A program made the position numbers and the translations under genes. DNA of 40,151 nt from an uncultured Oscillospiraceae bacterium. Its GTDB lineage: Bacteria > Bacillota > Clostridia > Oscillospirales > Oscillospiraceae. The stretch covers positions 1 through 40,151 of the forward strand of contig CAKUPH010000009.1 of the NCBI GenBank assembly GCA_934675115.1, written 5' to 3'. The notes below the pieces were generated by a model. It searched no databases and was not told the origin of the DNA. It saw only the letters and a list, made by a program, of their open reading frames with translations. Within the stretch, counting starts at the first letter, position 1, and each line of letters starts with the position of its first letter. Shown here one piece after another: positions 15,797 through 24,202 of this stretch.

Positions 15797-17626
15797 ATGG
15801 AAAATCTGCATCACATGACGGACACGCAGGCCGTGCAGCTGTGCGAAAAGCTGCGGCACCGTCTGGTGGAGTCCGTATCGAAGACCGGCGGCCATCTGGC
15901 GTCCAACCTCGGCGTGGTGGAGCTGACGGTGGCCATCCACCGAGTGTTTGACACCGACGAGGACCGTCTGGTGTTCGACGTGGGCCACCAGTGCTACTGC
16001 CATAAGATTCTGACGGGGCGGGACAGCGCCATGGGGACGCTGCGCTCCTTCGGCGGGCTGTCCGGCTTTCCGAAGCCCTCGGAGAACCGGGCGGACGCCT
16101 ATATCGCGGGCCACGCGTCCAACGCGGTGTCGGTGGCGCTGGGCATGGCCCGGGCCCGGACGCTGCTGCACGAGGACTACTCCGTGCTGGCCTTATTGGG
16201 GGACGGCGCCCTCACCGGCGGCCTTGCCTATGAGGGCTTGACCAACGCCGGACAGAGCGGTGAACCTCTTATCGTCATCCTCAACGACAACGGCATGTCC
16301 ATCACCCAGAACGTGGGCAGCGTGGCCGATTATCTGGCCCACCAGCGGCTCAAGCCCCAGTATCTGCGGCTCAAGAAGGCGTACAGGTCCCTGACCAGCC
16401 ACGGCCCGCTGGGCCGGGGCATTTACCGCATCACCCACGTGCTCAAGCAGGCCGTGAAGGATGCGGTGCTGCCGTGCAGCATGTTCGAGGACATGGGCTT
16501 TGCCTACGTGGGGCCGGTGGACGGTCACGACGTGGCCCAGCTGACCCATGTGATGCAGTACGCGAAGGATCTGAACTGTCCGGTGCTGGTCCACGTCAAG
16601 ACGAAGAAGGGCAAGGGCTACGGCCCCGCCGAGCTGGAGCCGGACCGGTTCCACGGCATCGGCCCCTTCGACCCGGAGACGGGAGAGAGCCTGAAAGGCT
16701 CTGGAACAGATTTTTCCGCCGTATTCGGCGAGACGCTGTGCGCGCTGTCGAAAAAGGATGCAAGGATCTGCGCCCTGACGGCGGCCATGCAGTCGGGCAC
16801 CGGGCTGGACGGCTTCGCTCTCCAGTACCCGGAGCGTTTTTTTGATGTAGGTATCGCTGAGGGCCACGCCGCCGCCATGGCGGGCGGCCTTGCGAAGCAG
16901 CGGATGATTCCCGTATTCGCCGTGTATTCCACGTTTTTGCAGCGGTCCTATGATATGCTGCTTCACGACGTGGCCCTGCAGGGGCTGCATGTGGTGCTGG
17001 CGGTGGACCGGGCGGGCCTTGTGGGCAGCGACGGCGAGACCCATCAGGGCATTTTTGACGTCGCCTACCTTTCCTCGGTGCCCGACATGGACATCCTGTG
17101 TCCGGCCAGCTTCGCGGAGCTGCGGGCCATGCTGGAGCACGCGGTGTGCAGGCTCCGGGGCCCGGTGGCCGTCCGCTATCCCCGGGGCGGCGAGGGAGCC
17201 TACCGGGAGATGTCCGGCGTGGAGGGGAGCGTGACGCTCCGGCCCGGCACGGACATCGCCCTCATCGCCTACGGTACCATGGTCAATGAGGTGCTGGCGG
17301 CAGCGGACCTGCTGGCGGAGCGGAACGTCTCCGCCCGGGTGGTGAAGCTCAACAGCATCAAGCCGCTGGACATGGAGCCGGTGCTTCAGGCGGCCCGGGA
17401 GGCCGGGCGGCTGCTGACGGCGGAGGAGTGCGTCTCCTCTGGCTGCGTGGGGCAGCGCATTGCCGGGGAGTTGCTGGAGCGGGGTGTGCCTCTGCGGTCG
17501 TACACCATGGTGAATCTGGGCGACCGCTTTGTGCAGCACGGCACGGTGCCGCAGCTGCGGCAGCTGTGCGGGATCGACGGGAAATCTATCTGCCGCAAGG
17601 CATTGGAGGTGTTGGAACGTGGCTAA
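15797..17626 (+). CDS. dxs: 1-deoxy-D-xylulose-5-phosphate synthase
   Basis: The 609-residue transketolase-like enzyme has every expected landmark: HLASNLGVVELTVAIHRVFD, FDVGHQCYCHKILTGR, the thiamine-diphosphate motif GDGALTGGLAYEGLTNAG, then GPVDGHD, a pyrimidine-binding domain (FDVGIAEGHAAAMAGGLA), and a C-terminal domain ending in the LGDRFVQHGT region. It condenses pyruvate and glyceraldehyde 3-phosphate to DXP, the entry step of the MEP isoprenoid pathway. Family length is 610-640, so this is a compact form. RBS GAAGGAGGTGAG (15778-15789) precedes ATG. The last 8 bases overlap tlyA. Confidence 0.96.
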   Translation: MENLHHMTDTQAVQLCEKLRHRLVESVSKTGGHLASNLGVVELTVAIHRVFDTDEDRLVFDVGHQCYCHKILTGRDSAMGTLRSFGGLSGFPKPSENRADAYIAGHASNAVSVALGMARARTLLHEDYSVLALLGDGALTGGLAYEGLTNAGQSGEPLIVILNDNGMSITQNVGSVADYLAHQRLKPQYLRLKKAYRSLTSHGPLGRGIYRITHVLKQAVKDAVLPCSMFEDMGFAYVGPVDGHDVAQLTHVMQYAKDLNCPVLVHVKTKKGKGYGPAELEPDRFHGIGPFDPETGESLKGSGTDFSAVFGETLCALSKKDARICALTAAMQSGTGLDGFALQYPERFFDVGIAEGHAAAMAGGLAKQRMIPVFAVYSTFLQRSYDMLLHDVALQGLHVVLAVDRAGLVGSDGETHQGIFDVAYLSSVPDMDILCPASFAELRAMLEHAVCRLRGPVAVRYPRGGEGAYREMSGVEGSVTLRPGTDIALIAYGTMVNEVLAAADLLAERNVSARVVKLNSIKPLDMEPVLQAAREAGRLLTAEECVSSGCVGQRIAGELLERGVPLRSYTMVNLGDRFVQHGTVPQLRQLCGIDGKSICRKALEVLERG

Positions 17627-18425
17627 AAAGCGTCTGGATGTGCTCATGGTGGAGCAGGGGCTGGCGGACAGCCGCCAGAAGGCGCAGGCCCTCATCATGG
17701 CGGGGCAGGTGTTCATCGGTGACCGCCGGTACGACAAGGCCGGGGCCTCGGTGGACGAAAACGAGACGCTGGAGCTGCGGGGGCAGACGCTGAAATACGT
17801 CAGCCGAGGCGGCCTGAAGCTGGAAAAGGCTATGGCGCAGTTCCCCATCTCGCTGGACGGAAAAATTGCCGCGGACATCGGCGCGTCCACCGGCGGCTTT
17901 ACCGACTGTATGCTACAGAACGGCGCGGCGAAGGTGTACGCCGTGGACGTGGGATACGGCCAGCTGGCGTGGTCCATCCGGAACGACCCCCGGGTGGTGT
18001 GTCTGGAGCGGACGAACGCCCGGTATCTCACCGCGGAGCAGATTCCCGACCCGCTGGATTTCGCGTCTATCGACGTGTCCTTCATCTCACTCAAGCTCAT
18101 CCTGCCCGCCCTGCGGCCGCTGATGCGGGAGACGGGGCAGGTCGCCGCGCTGGTCAAGCCCCAGTTCGAGGCCGGCCGGGAAAAGGTGGGCAAAAAGGGC
18201 GTGGTCCGGGACCCGGCCGTCCACCTGGAGGTGCTGCAAAACTTCCTGACCCACGCCGCGGACGCCGGATTTACTGTAAGGGGATTGACCTTTTCACCCA
18301 TTCGGGGACCTGAGGGAAACATCGAATATCTGGGCTTTCTGACCGTGGAGGAGGGGGCGGCCTACGACGGCGATTTACAGGCGCTGGTCGATGAATCACA
18401 CAAGACGCTGGAGGGAAAGCCGTGA
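17619..18425 (+). CDS. tlyA: TlyA family rRNA (cytidine-2'-O)-methyltransferase
   Basis: Translation starts at GTG 17619, inside the dxs stop region, because GGAGGT (17605-17610) sits 8 bases upstream and the S4 domain begins there; the product is 268 residues. An N-terminal S4 RNA-binding domain (KKRLDVLMVEQGLADSRQKAQALIMAGQVFI) precedes an FtsJ-like SAM methyltransferase. Its DIGASTGGFTDCML loop, Asp-containing FASIDVSFISLKLILPAL strand and ALVKPQFEAG (catalytic Lys) are all present. In mycobacteria TlyA methylates 16S C1409 and 23S C1920, affecting capreomycin sensitivity. It is historically annotated as hemolysin. The 4-base GTGA overlap with nadK shows coupling. Confidence 0.93.
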   Translation: MAKKRLDVLMVEQGLADSRQKAQALIMAGQVFIGDRRYDKAGASVDENETLELRGQTLKYVSRGGLKLEKAMAQFPISLDGKIAADIGASTGGFTDCMLQNGAAKVYAVDVGYGQLAWSIRNDPRVVCLERTNARYLTAEQIPDPLDFASIDVSFISLKLILPALRPLMRETGQVAALVKPQFEAGREKVGKKGVVRDPAVHLEVLQNFLTHAADAGFTVRGLTFSPIRGPEGNIEYLGFLTVEEGAAYDGDLQALVDESHKTLEGKP

Positions 18426-19288
18426 AAGTTGTCCTCAGTCCCAACCCCTACCGCGATCTGGGGTTGAAGGCGGCGCAGTCCGCGAAAAAAGTATTGGATC
18501 ACAGTGGAGTGGAGTCGGTTATCTGCCTGCCCTTCTCGCTGGACGAGCACAGCCGGGTGGACATCCCGCCCCACGTGAGACTGGCTCCGCTGGCGGAGGA
18601 ATTGCCCGGGGCGGATATGCTCATCTGCTTTGGCGGCGACGGCACCATCCTCCATGCGGCCAAGGACGCGAACCCTTATCATATCCCCATTCTGGGCGTG
18701 AATATGGGCAGCGTGGGCTTCATGGCCGAGCTGGAGCACGGTGAACTGTCCCTGCTGTCCCGGCTGGTCAGCGGGAAGTATGAGCTGGAGGACCGCATGA
18801 TGCTGGACGTCGCGGTTCGGCGGGAGGGCAAGGTCATCTACTCCGACACCGCCCTCAACGACGCGGTACTTACCAAGGGCGCGGTGGCCCGGGTGCTGGA
18901 TCTGGATGTGACGGGAGACCGGGTGCTGATCACGTCCTTTTCCGGCGACGGCGTCATCATCGCCACGCCCACTGGCTCCACCGCCTATTCTCTGGCGGCG
19001 GGCGGGCCTATTGTAGAGCCCACGGCGAAAAATATCATCGTTACCCCCATTTGCGCCCACTCTCTGAAGGTCAAGCCCATGGTGCTGGACCGGAAGCGAA
19101 CGGTGGGCATTCGGCTGGAGCAGGGCAGCCGCCGCAGCGCCTACCTGTCGGTGGACGGCGGCCGGGCGTTCAAGGTGCTGTCCGGCGACCGGGTGGAGAT
19201 CCGGCAGTCGCAGCAGGTGACCCGGCTGGTCAAGCTCACCGGCCGCAATTTCTATGAACTCATCCACCAGAAGCTGGGAAAGGACTGA
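18422..19288 (+). CDS. nadK: NAD kinase
   Basis: The 288-residue protein begins with GTG, overlapping the tlyA stop. The ATP-NAD kinase signature GGDGTILHAA is at residues 71-80. It is followed by ILGVNMGSVGFMAEL, NDAVLTKGAVARVLDLDV and TPTGSTAYSLAAGGPIVEP, all diagnostic. The enzyme phosphorylates NAD to NADP and so sets the NADPH pool. Its position between tlyA and argR is the common clostridial order. Its stop codon overlaps the argR start (TGATG). Confidence 0.96.
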   Translation: MKVVLSPNPYRDLGLKAAQSAKKVLDHSGVESVICLPFSLDEHSRVDIPPHVRLAPLAEELPGADMLICFGGDGTILHAAKDANPYHIPILGVNMGSVGFMAELEHGELSLLSRLVSGKYELEDRMMLDVAVRREGKVIYSDTALNDAVLTKGAVARVLDLDVTGDRVLITSFSGDGVIIATPTGSTAYSLAAGGPIVEPTAKNIIVTPICAHSLKVKPMVLDRKRTVGIRLEQGSRRSAYLSVDGGRAFKVLSGDRVEIRQSQQVTRLVKLTGRNFYELIHQKLGKD

Positions 19289-19752
19289 TGGGCATGAAGG
19301 AAAAAAGACAGGCGGAGATCATCCGCATCATCACCGAGCAGGACGTGGAGACGCAGGAGCAGCTGCTGGCTCAGCTGCGTTTACAGGGCATCCGCGCCAC
19401 GCAGGCCACGATTTCCCGGGACATCAAGGAGCTGCATCTGGTGAAGGAACCGGCGGGCAACGGCGCGTACCGCTATGCAGCGGTGTCCGGCCGGACGGCG
19501 GCCCATCACAACCACGCGGGCCGTCTGCGCAATATCTTTAAGGAGGGCGTCACCTCCTTTGACGTGGCCCAGAACATCGTGGTGGTGCGCACCATGCCAG
19601 GTCTTGCCTCGGCGGCGGGAGCGGCACTGGACGGCATGGAGATCGACGGCTTTGTCGGCTCTCTGGCCGGGGACGACACCGTTATCCTCATCATGCGCAC
19701 CAACCGGGACGCGGAGCTGTTTCTGGAAGAGATCCGGTCCATGCTGGAGTGA
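19288..19752 (+). CDS. argR: Arginine repressor ArgR/AhrC
   Basis: The 154-residue protein has the N-terminal winged helix (RQAEIIRIITEQDVETQEQLLAQL...ATQATISRDIKELHL) with the SR-D recognition helix. It also has the C-terminal oligomerisation/arginine-binding domain ending in GSLAGDDTVILIMR, where the Asp pair contacts arginine. ArgR hexamers repress arginine biosynthesis and activate catabolism when arginine is bound. The start may be ATG 19288 (overlapping nadK TGA) or ATG 19294, two codons later; the latter has slightly better spacing from GGAAAGGA. No ARG box was searched for in the window. Confidence 0.95.
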   Translation: MGMKEKRQAEIIRIITEQDVETQEQLLAQLRLQGIRATQATISRDIKELHLVKEPAGNGAYRYAAVSGRTAAHHNHAGRLRNIFKEGVTSFDVAQNIVVVRTMPGLASAAGAALDGMEIDGFVGSLAGDDTVILIMRTNRDAELFLEEIRSMLE

Positions 19753-19763
19753 GGTGAAAAGCC

Positions 19764-21482
19764 ATGCTGGCGCTGCTGCACATCGAGAACATCGCGGTCA
19801 TTTCCTCTGCTGATATTTCCTTTGCGCCGGGCTTCAACGTGCTGACCGGCGAGACCGGCGCGGGCAAATCCATCGTCATCGACTCCATTGGAGCCATCAT
19901 CGGCGAGCGCACCAGCCGGGACCTCATCCGCACCGGGGCGAAGTCCGCCCGGGTGTCCGCCATTTTCCGGGGCCTGCCGGCGCTTCCGTGGATCGCGGAG
20001 CAGGGCCTCGGCCCGGACGAGAACGGCGAACTGATGCTGGAGCGGGTCATCCAGCCCGACGGGAAGAACGTCTGCCGGGTGAACGGGCGGCCCATTCTGG
20101 TGACCCAGCTCCGGGAGCTGGGGCGGCAGCTGCTGAACATCCACGGCCAGCACGACGGCCAGCAGTTGCTGGATGAGGAGTGCCATCTGGCCTATCTGGA
20201 CGGCTTCGGCGGCACCGGCGGGGCCCTCGCGGACTTCCAGACGGCCTACCGGAAGGTGCAGGATGTGAAAAAGGCGCTGGGCGCTCTCCGGATGGACGAG
20301 TCGGAGAAGGCCCGGCGGATCGATACGCTGACCTATCAGATTGGCGAGCTGGAGCGGGCGGAGCTGCGCGCCGGCGAGGAAGAGGAGCTGACGGAGCGCC
20401 GGGACGTGCTGCGCAACGCCGAGCGCATTACCGGCGCCATCGAGGGCGCGCGGCTGGCCCTCTCCGGCGGCGACGAGAGCGAGGGGGCGGTGTCCCTGCT
20501 GATGACGGCGGAGGACTGCCTTACTTCCGGCGGCCGGTACAGCGAGGGACTTGCCAAGCTGTCCGCCCAGGCGGCGGAGCTGCGGTACGCGCTGGACGAT
20601 CTGGCGGAGCAGGTCCGGGACATGGAGTCCTCCCTCGATTTTTACCCCGGCGAGTTGGACGAGGTGGAGGGGCGGCTGGATACCCTATACCGGCTCAAGC
20701 GGAAATATGGCGGCAGCGTGGATGAGATGCTGGATTATCTGGAGCGGTGCCGCACGGAGTTGGACGAGATTGAATTTTCCGAGAAGCGGGGCCAAAAGCT
20801 GGAAGAGGATCTGGCAAAAGCCCTGAAAGAAGCCAAGGGTAAAGGAAAAACGCTTTCCAACGAACGTCGGAATGCGGCAGAGGAGCTGGCCCGGCGGATT
20901 CAGTCGGAGCTGAAGCAGCTGGACATGCCCAAGGTGCGCTTTCAGGTGGAATTCGCTCCCAAGCCGGGGGAGGACGGCATGGATGAGACGGGCATGGACG
21001 AGGTGCGCTTCCTCATGTCCGCCAACGTGGGCGAGGACCTCAAGCCCATCCAGAAGATCGCCTCCGGCGGCGAGCTGGCCCGGATCATGCTGGCGCTGAA
21101 AAACGTGCTGGCGGAAAACGATCAGGTGACCACCATGGTGTTCGACGAGGTGGACACCGGCGTGTCCGGCCGGGCGGCCCAGAAGGTGGCGGAAAAGCTG
21201 TACGAGGTGGCCCGGGAGCGGCAGGTGCTGTGCGTCACCCATCTGCCCCAGATTGCCGCCATGGGCGACGTCCACTTTTCCGTGGAAAAGGGCGAGGCGG
21301 ATGGCCGGACCTTCACTGCGGTGGAGCGGCTGGACCGGGAGCGCCGCCGTCAGGAGCTTGCCCGGCTCACCAGCGGCGACCGTGTGACCGACACGGCCCT
21401 GAGCGGCGCGGAGGAGCTTTTGTCTGCGGCGGAGCAGTGGAAAACTTCCGGGAGCGGAGCGTCTGCGGCCCGGAAGCAGTGA
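19764..21482 (+). CDS. recN: DNA repair protein RecN
   Basis: The 572-residue SMC-like ATPase has Walker A GETGAGKS at residues 29-36 and the Q-loop region ILVTQLRELGRQLLNIHGQHDGQQLL. A long central coiled coil spans about 185-390. The C-terminal ABC signature IASGGELARIMLALKNVL is followed by Walker B TMVFDEVDTGVSG and a His switch (VTHLPQIAAMGD). RecN acts early in double-strand break repair by tethering DNA. It is the last gene of the operon, closed by a strong terminator. In many spore formers spoIVB and spo0A follow recN, but here they do not. Confidence 0.96.
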   Translation: MLALLHIENIAVISSADISFAPGFNVLTGETGAGKSIVIDSIGAIIGERTSRDLIRTGAKSARVSAIFRGLPALPWIAEQGLGPDENGELMLERVIQPDGKNVCRVNGRPILVTQLRELGRQLLNIHGQHDGQQLLDEECHLAYLDGFGGTGGALADFQTAYRKVQDVKKALGALRMDESEKARRIDTLTYQIGELERAELRAGEEEELTERRDVLRNAERITGAIEGARLALSGGDESEGAVSLLMTAEDCLTSGGRYSEGLAKLSAQAAELRYALDDLAEQVRDMESSLDFYPGELDEVEGRLDTLYRLKRKYGGSVDEMLDYLERCRTELDEIEFSEKRGQKLEEDLAKALKEAKGKGKTLSNERRNAAEELARRIQSELKQLDMPKVRFQVEFAPKPGEDGMDETGMDEVRFLMSANVGEDLKPIQKIASGGELARIMLALKNVLAENDQVTTMVFDEVDTGVSGRAAQKVAEKLYEVARERQVLCVTHLPQIAAMGDVHFSVEKGEADGRTFTAVERLDRERRRQELARLTSGDRVTDTALSGAEELLSAAEQWKTSGSGASAARKQ

Positions 21483-21490
21483 ATCATCGT

Positions 21491-21527
21491 GCCCCCGTTT
21501 CCCGACTTGGGAAGCGGGGGCGTTTTT
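21491..21527 (+). terminator. Intrinsic terminator after recN
   Basis: GCCCCCG and TTTCCC (21491-21503) pair with GGGAAG and CGGGGGC (21509-21521) around GACTT, with one T-G wobble. GTTTTT follows. Confidence 0.93.
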
Positions 21528-21561
21528 CTTTGGCACAAAGGCGGAAAAGTGAAAATTATGG

Positions 21562-21590
21562 GTGTCAAATGGGAAGGAATGTAGTATAAT
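21562..21590 (+). promoter_or_regulatory. Sigma-A promoter for the M16-lgt-folD operon
   Basis: GTGTCA (21562-21567) and a perfect TATAAT (21585-21590) are separated by 17 bases. The start is expected near 21597, about 25 bases before ATG 21622. Confidence 0.72.
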
Positions 21591-21621
21591 ATCTGCAACT
21601 GCCCATAAAAGGAGGAAAAAC

Positions 21622-22905
21622 ATGGAAATGTTTTGCAGGCCGCTGGCCGACGGCGTGGATTTGCTGTCAGTCAGGACCGATAAATTCAAAACCGGGGTAT
21701 TCAGCGTGTCCCTGACCGTTCCGCTGCGGGCGGAGACGGCCACGGCCAACGCGCTGCTGGGCGACGTGCTATACCGGGGCAGCCGCCTGCACCCGGACAT
21801 CGAGCGCATCTCGCTGGCCACCGACGAGCTGTACGGTGCGTCCGTCGGCCCCGGTGTGCGCCAGCGAGGGGAGAGCCAGAGCGTCTGCTTCTCCGCCAGC
21901 TTTATCGACGACCGCTATGCGCTGGACGGCACGGCGGTGCTGGAGCCGGTGCTGGCCCTCATCGGGGAACTGCTGCTGGACCCCGCCACGGAAAACGGCG
22001 TGTTCCGCGAGGACTTTGTCCGGAGCGAAGGGGCCAATCTGGCCGACCAGATCCGCGCCCGGGTGAACGAGAAGCGCAGCTGGTCCATTTTCCGGCTGAC
22101 CCAGGAGATGTGCGCCGGGGAGGCTTATGCGCTGGACAAGCTGGGCAATGCCGAGGAGGCGGAGCAGATGACGGCGGAGTGCCTGTGGGCGCAGTATCAG
22201 ATGCTGCTGCGCACCGCTCGGGTGGTGTTCTACTATGGCGGCGCCGCCGACCCCGACCGGGTGGAGGAGGCGGTGCGGACGAGCTTCGCCCCGCTGATTT
22301 GTGACCGGACCTGCCCGCTGGAGTGCGAGGTAAAGGCCTATCCCGGCCATCCCGTCCGGGAGGTCACGGACCACATGAACGTGACGCAGGGCAAGCTGGC
22401 GCTGGGCTTCCGCACCGGCGGCATCACCGTGTCCCACCCGGACTATCCGGCGCTGCTGGTGATGGACAACCTGTACGGCGGTTCGTCCAACTCCAAGCTG
22501 TTCATGAACGTGCGGGAGAAGCTGTCCCTATGCTATTTCGCCTTTTCCGCGCTGGACAAGCGCAAGGGGCTGATGGTGGTGTCCTCCGGCGTGGAGTTCG
22601 ACAAGTTCGGCCGGGCCAAGGAGGAGATCCTCGCCCAGCTGGACGCGGTGCGCCGGGGCGAATTCACGGAAGAAGAGATGACGGCGGCCCGTCAGGGCGT
22701 GACCAGCAGCCTGCGCGCCGCGCTGGACAGTCAGGGCCGCATGGAGGACTACTGGACGGCGCAGCTGCTGTCCGGCGGCCCCCTCGCGGGGCCGGAGAGC
22801 CTCATTGAGCCGGTAGAGAGGGTGACGGTGGAGGACGTGGCTCGGGTGGCCCGGGCCGTGGAGCTGGACACTGTGTATCAGCTCGCGGGAAGGGAGGACG
22901 TCTGA
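21622..22905 (+). CDS. M16 peptidase-like protein, YmfF type (non-catalytic partner)
   Basis: AAAGGAGG (21608-21615) places the start at ATG 21622; the product is 427 residues. The protein has the M16 (pitrilysin/insulinase) fold with two repeated halves. At the position where active members have HxxEH it reads GDVLYRGSRLHPDIERISL, so the zinc site is absent. The second half has LMDNLYGGSSNSKLFMNVREKLSLCYF-like core segments of the family. It is paired with an M16 protein that keeps the motif, as with B. subtilis YmfF/YmfH, a pair named after EF-P 5-aminopentanol modification in databases. It is probably the regulatory subunit of a heterodimeric protease; the substrate is unknown. Confidence 0.85.
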   Translation: MEMFCRPLADGVDLLSVRTDKFKTGVFSVSLTVPLRAETATANALLGDVLYRGSRLHPDIERISLATDELYGASVGPGVRQRGESQSVCFSASFIDDRYALDGTAVLEPVLALIGELLLDPATENGVFREDFVRSEGANLADQIRARVNEKRSWSIFRLTQEMCAGEAYALDKLGNAEEAEQMTAECLWAQYQMLLRTARVVFYYGGAADPDRVEEAVRTSFAPLICDRTCPLECEVKAYPGHPVREVTDHMNVTQGKLALGFRTGGITVSHPDYPALLVMDNLYGGSSNSKLFMNVREKLSLCYFAFSALDKRKGLMVVSSGVEFDKFGRAKEEILAQLDAVRRGEFTEEEMTAARQGVTSSLRAALDSQGRMEDYWTAQLLSGGPLAGPESLIEPVERVTVEDVARVARAVELDTVYQLAGREDV

Positions 22906-22906
22906 C

Positions 22907-24178
22907 ATGGAAAAGGTATTTTACCCCGCGCTGGGGGAAACGGTGTGGCACGAGACGCTGCCCAACGGCCTGCGCATCTACGTGGACGAAAAGCCGGAGT
23001 ACGGCAAGCAGTTCGCCTTTTTCGCCACCCATTACGGCGGCATGAACATGCGCTTTCGGCAGGCGGACGGCCACTGGCAGGACACCCCCGCCGGCGTGGC
23101 CCATTTTCTGGAGCACAAGATGTTCGACACCGAGGACGGCAATGCACTTCAGATCATGGCGGTCAACGGGGCGGACAACAACGCCTTCACCTCCTCGGAC
23201 ATCACCGGCTATTACTTTGAGAGCACCCGGCGGTTCGAGGAAAATCTCGAAATGCTGCTGTCCTTCGTTTCCGTGCCATATTTTACGCAGGAGAGCGTGG
23301 ACAAGGAGCAGGGCATCATCCTTCAGGAGCTGCGCATGGGTGAGGACAACCCCGATGCCGCCATCTACTATATGCTGCTGGAGGCCCTGTACGCTCACCA
23401 TCCCATCCGGCAGAAGGTCATCGGCACGGAGGCATCCATCGCCTCTATCACGGCGGATACGCTGTACCAGTGCCACGAGGCGTTCTACCACCCGGGGAAC
23501 ATGGTGCTGTGTGCCGCCGGAAACGTGGACCCGGAGGAGGTGTCCCGGGTGGCCCGGAAGGTGCTGACCATGGGCAAGACCGCCCCGGCGGAGACGGATT
23601 TCGGCGAAAAGGAGCCGGAGAACGCGGCGACTCTCCGGCTGGAGCGGGTGATGGAGGTGTCCGCGCCCCAGTTCCTCATCGGCTTCAAGGGCGAGGGGGC
23701 GAAGCCCGGCGACAGCATGCGGCAGGAGCTGGTGGCCGAGCTGGTGTGCGACGTGCTGTTCAGCGCATCGGCCCCGCTGTATACGGAGCTTTATGAAGAG
23801 GGCCTGATCAACAACACCTTTGACAGCGGCTATGAGGCCGCGCCTGGCTGCGCCTTCCTCACCGTGGGCGGCGAGAGCCGGGACCCGGATGCGGTGTTGG
23901 AGCGAGTGTTGGCCGCGGCGGAGCGGGCGGCCCGGGAGGGCATCGACCCCGCCCTGTGGGAGCGGCAGAAAAAGGCCGCCTACGGCGGCACCGTCCGGCG
24001 GCTCAACAGTCTGGAGGACACCTGCGTGGAGATGGCAATGAGCTATTTCGACGGGGAGGACTACTTCCGCTTCCCCGAGGTGTACCAGAGCATCGAGCGG
24101 GAGGACGGCGAAGCGCTGCTCCGGGCGTGGTGCACCCGGGAGCGGGCGGCCATCGCCGTCATCCGCCCCAAGGAGTAA
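22907..24178 (+). CDS. M16 zinc metallopeptidase, YmfH type (catalytic partner)
   Basis: The 423-residue M16 protein has an intact inverted zinc motif, H66-F-L-E69-H70 in AHFLEHKMFD, and a downstream Glu (about E141 in ILQELRMGEDNP) as the likely third ligand. VNGADNNAFTSSDITGYYFES is typical of YmfH. It starts one base after the stop of the YmfF-like gene, with AAGGGAGG about 8 bases upstream, and is thus co-translated with its inactive partner. It is expected to be cytoplasmic, as no signal peptide is seen. Bacterial M16 pairs degrade or process peptides in a closed chamber formed by the two subunits. Confidence 0.9.
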   Translation: MEKVFYPALGETVWHETLPNGLRIYVDEKPEYGKQFAFFATHYGGMNMRFRQADGHWQDTPAGVAHFLEHKMFDTEDGNALQIMAVNGADNNAFTSSDITGYYFESTRRFEENLEMLLSFVSVPYFTQESVDKEQGIILQELRMGEDNPDAAIYYMLLEALYAHHPIRQKVIGTEASIASITADTLYQCHEAFYHPGNMVLCAAGNVDPEEVSRVARKVLTMGKTAPAETDFGEKEPENAATLRLERVMEVSAPQFLIGFKGEGAKPGDSMRQELVAELVCDVLFSASAPLYTELYEEGLINNTFDSGYEAAPGCAFLTVGGESRDPDAVLERVLAAAERAAREGIDPALWERQKKAAYGGTVRRLNSLEDTCVEMAMSYFDGEDYFRFPEVYQSIEREDGEALLRAWCTRERAAIAVIRPKE

Positions 24179-24202
24179 CCGAGAGAAAAAAGAGGAATGA
24201 CC

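Noticed and set aside
16193..18322. Long minus-strand open frame opposite dxs and tlyA
   Set aside because: Both plus-strand genes are unmistakable and the antisense product has no family features.
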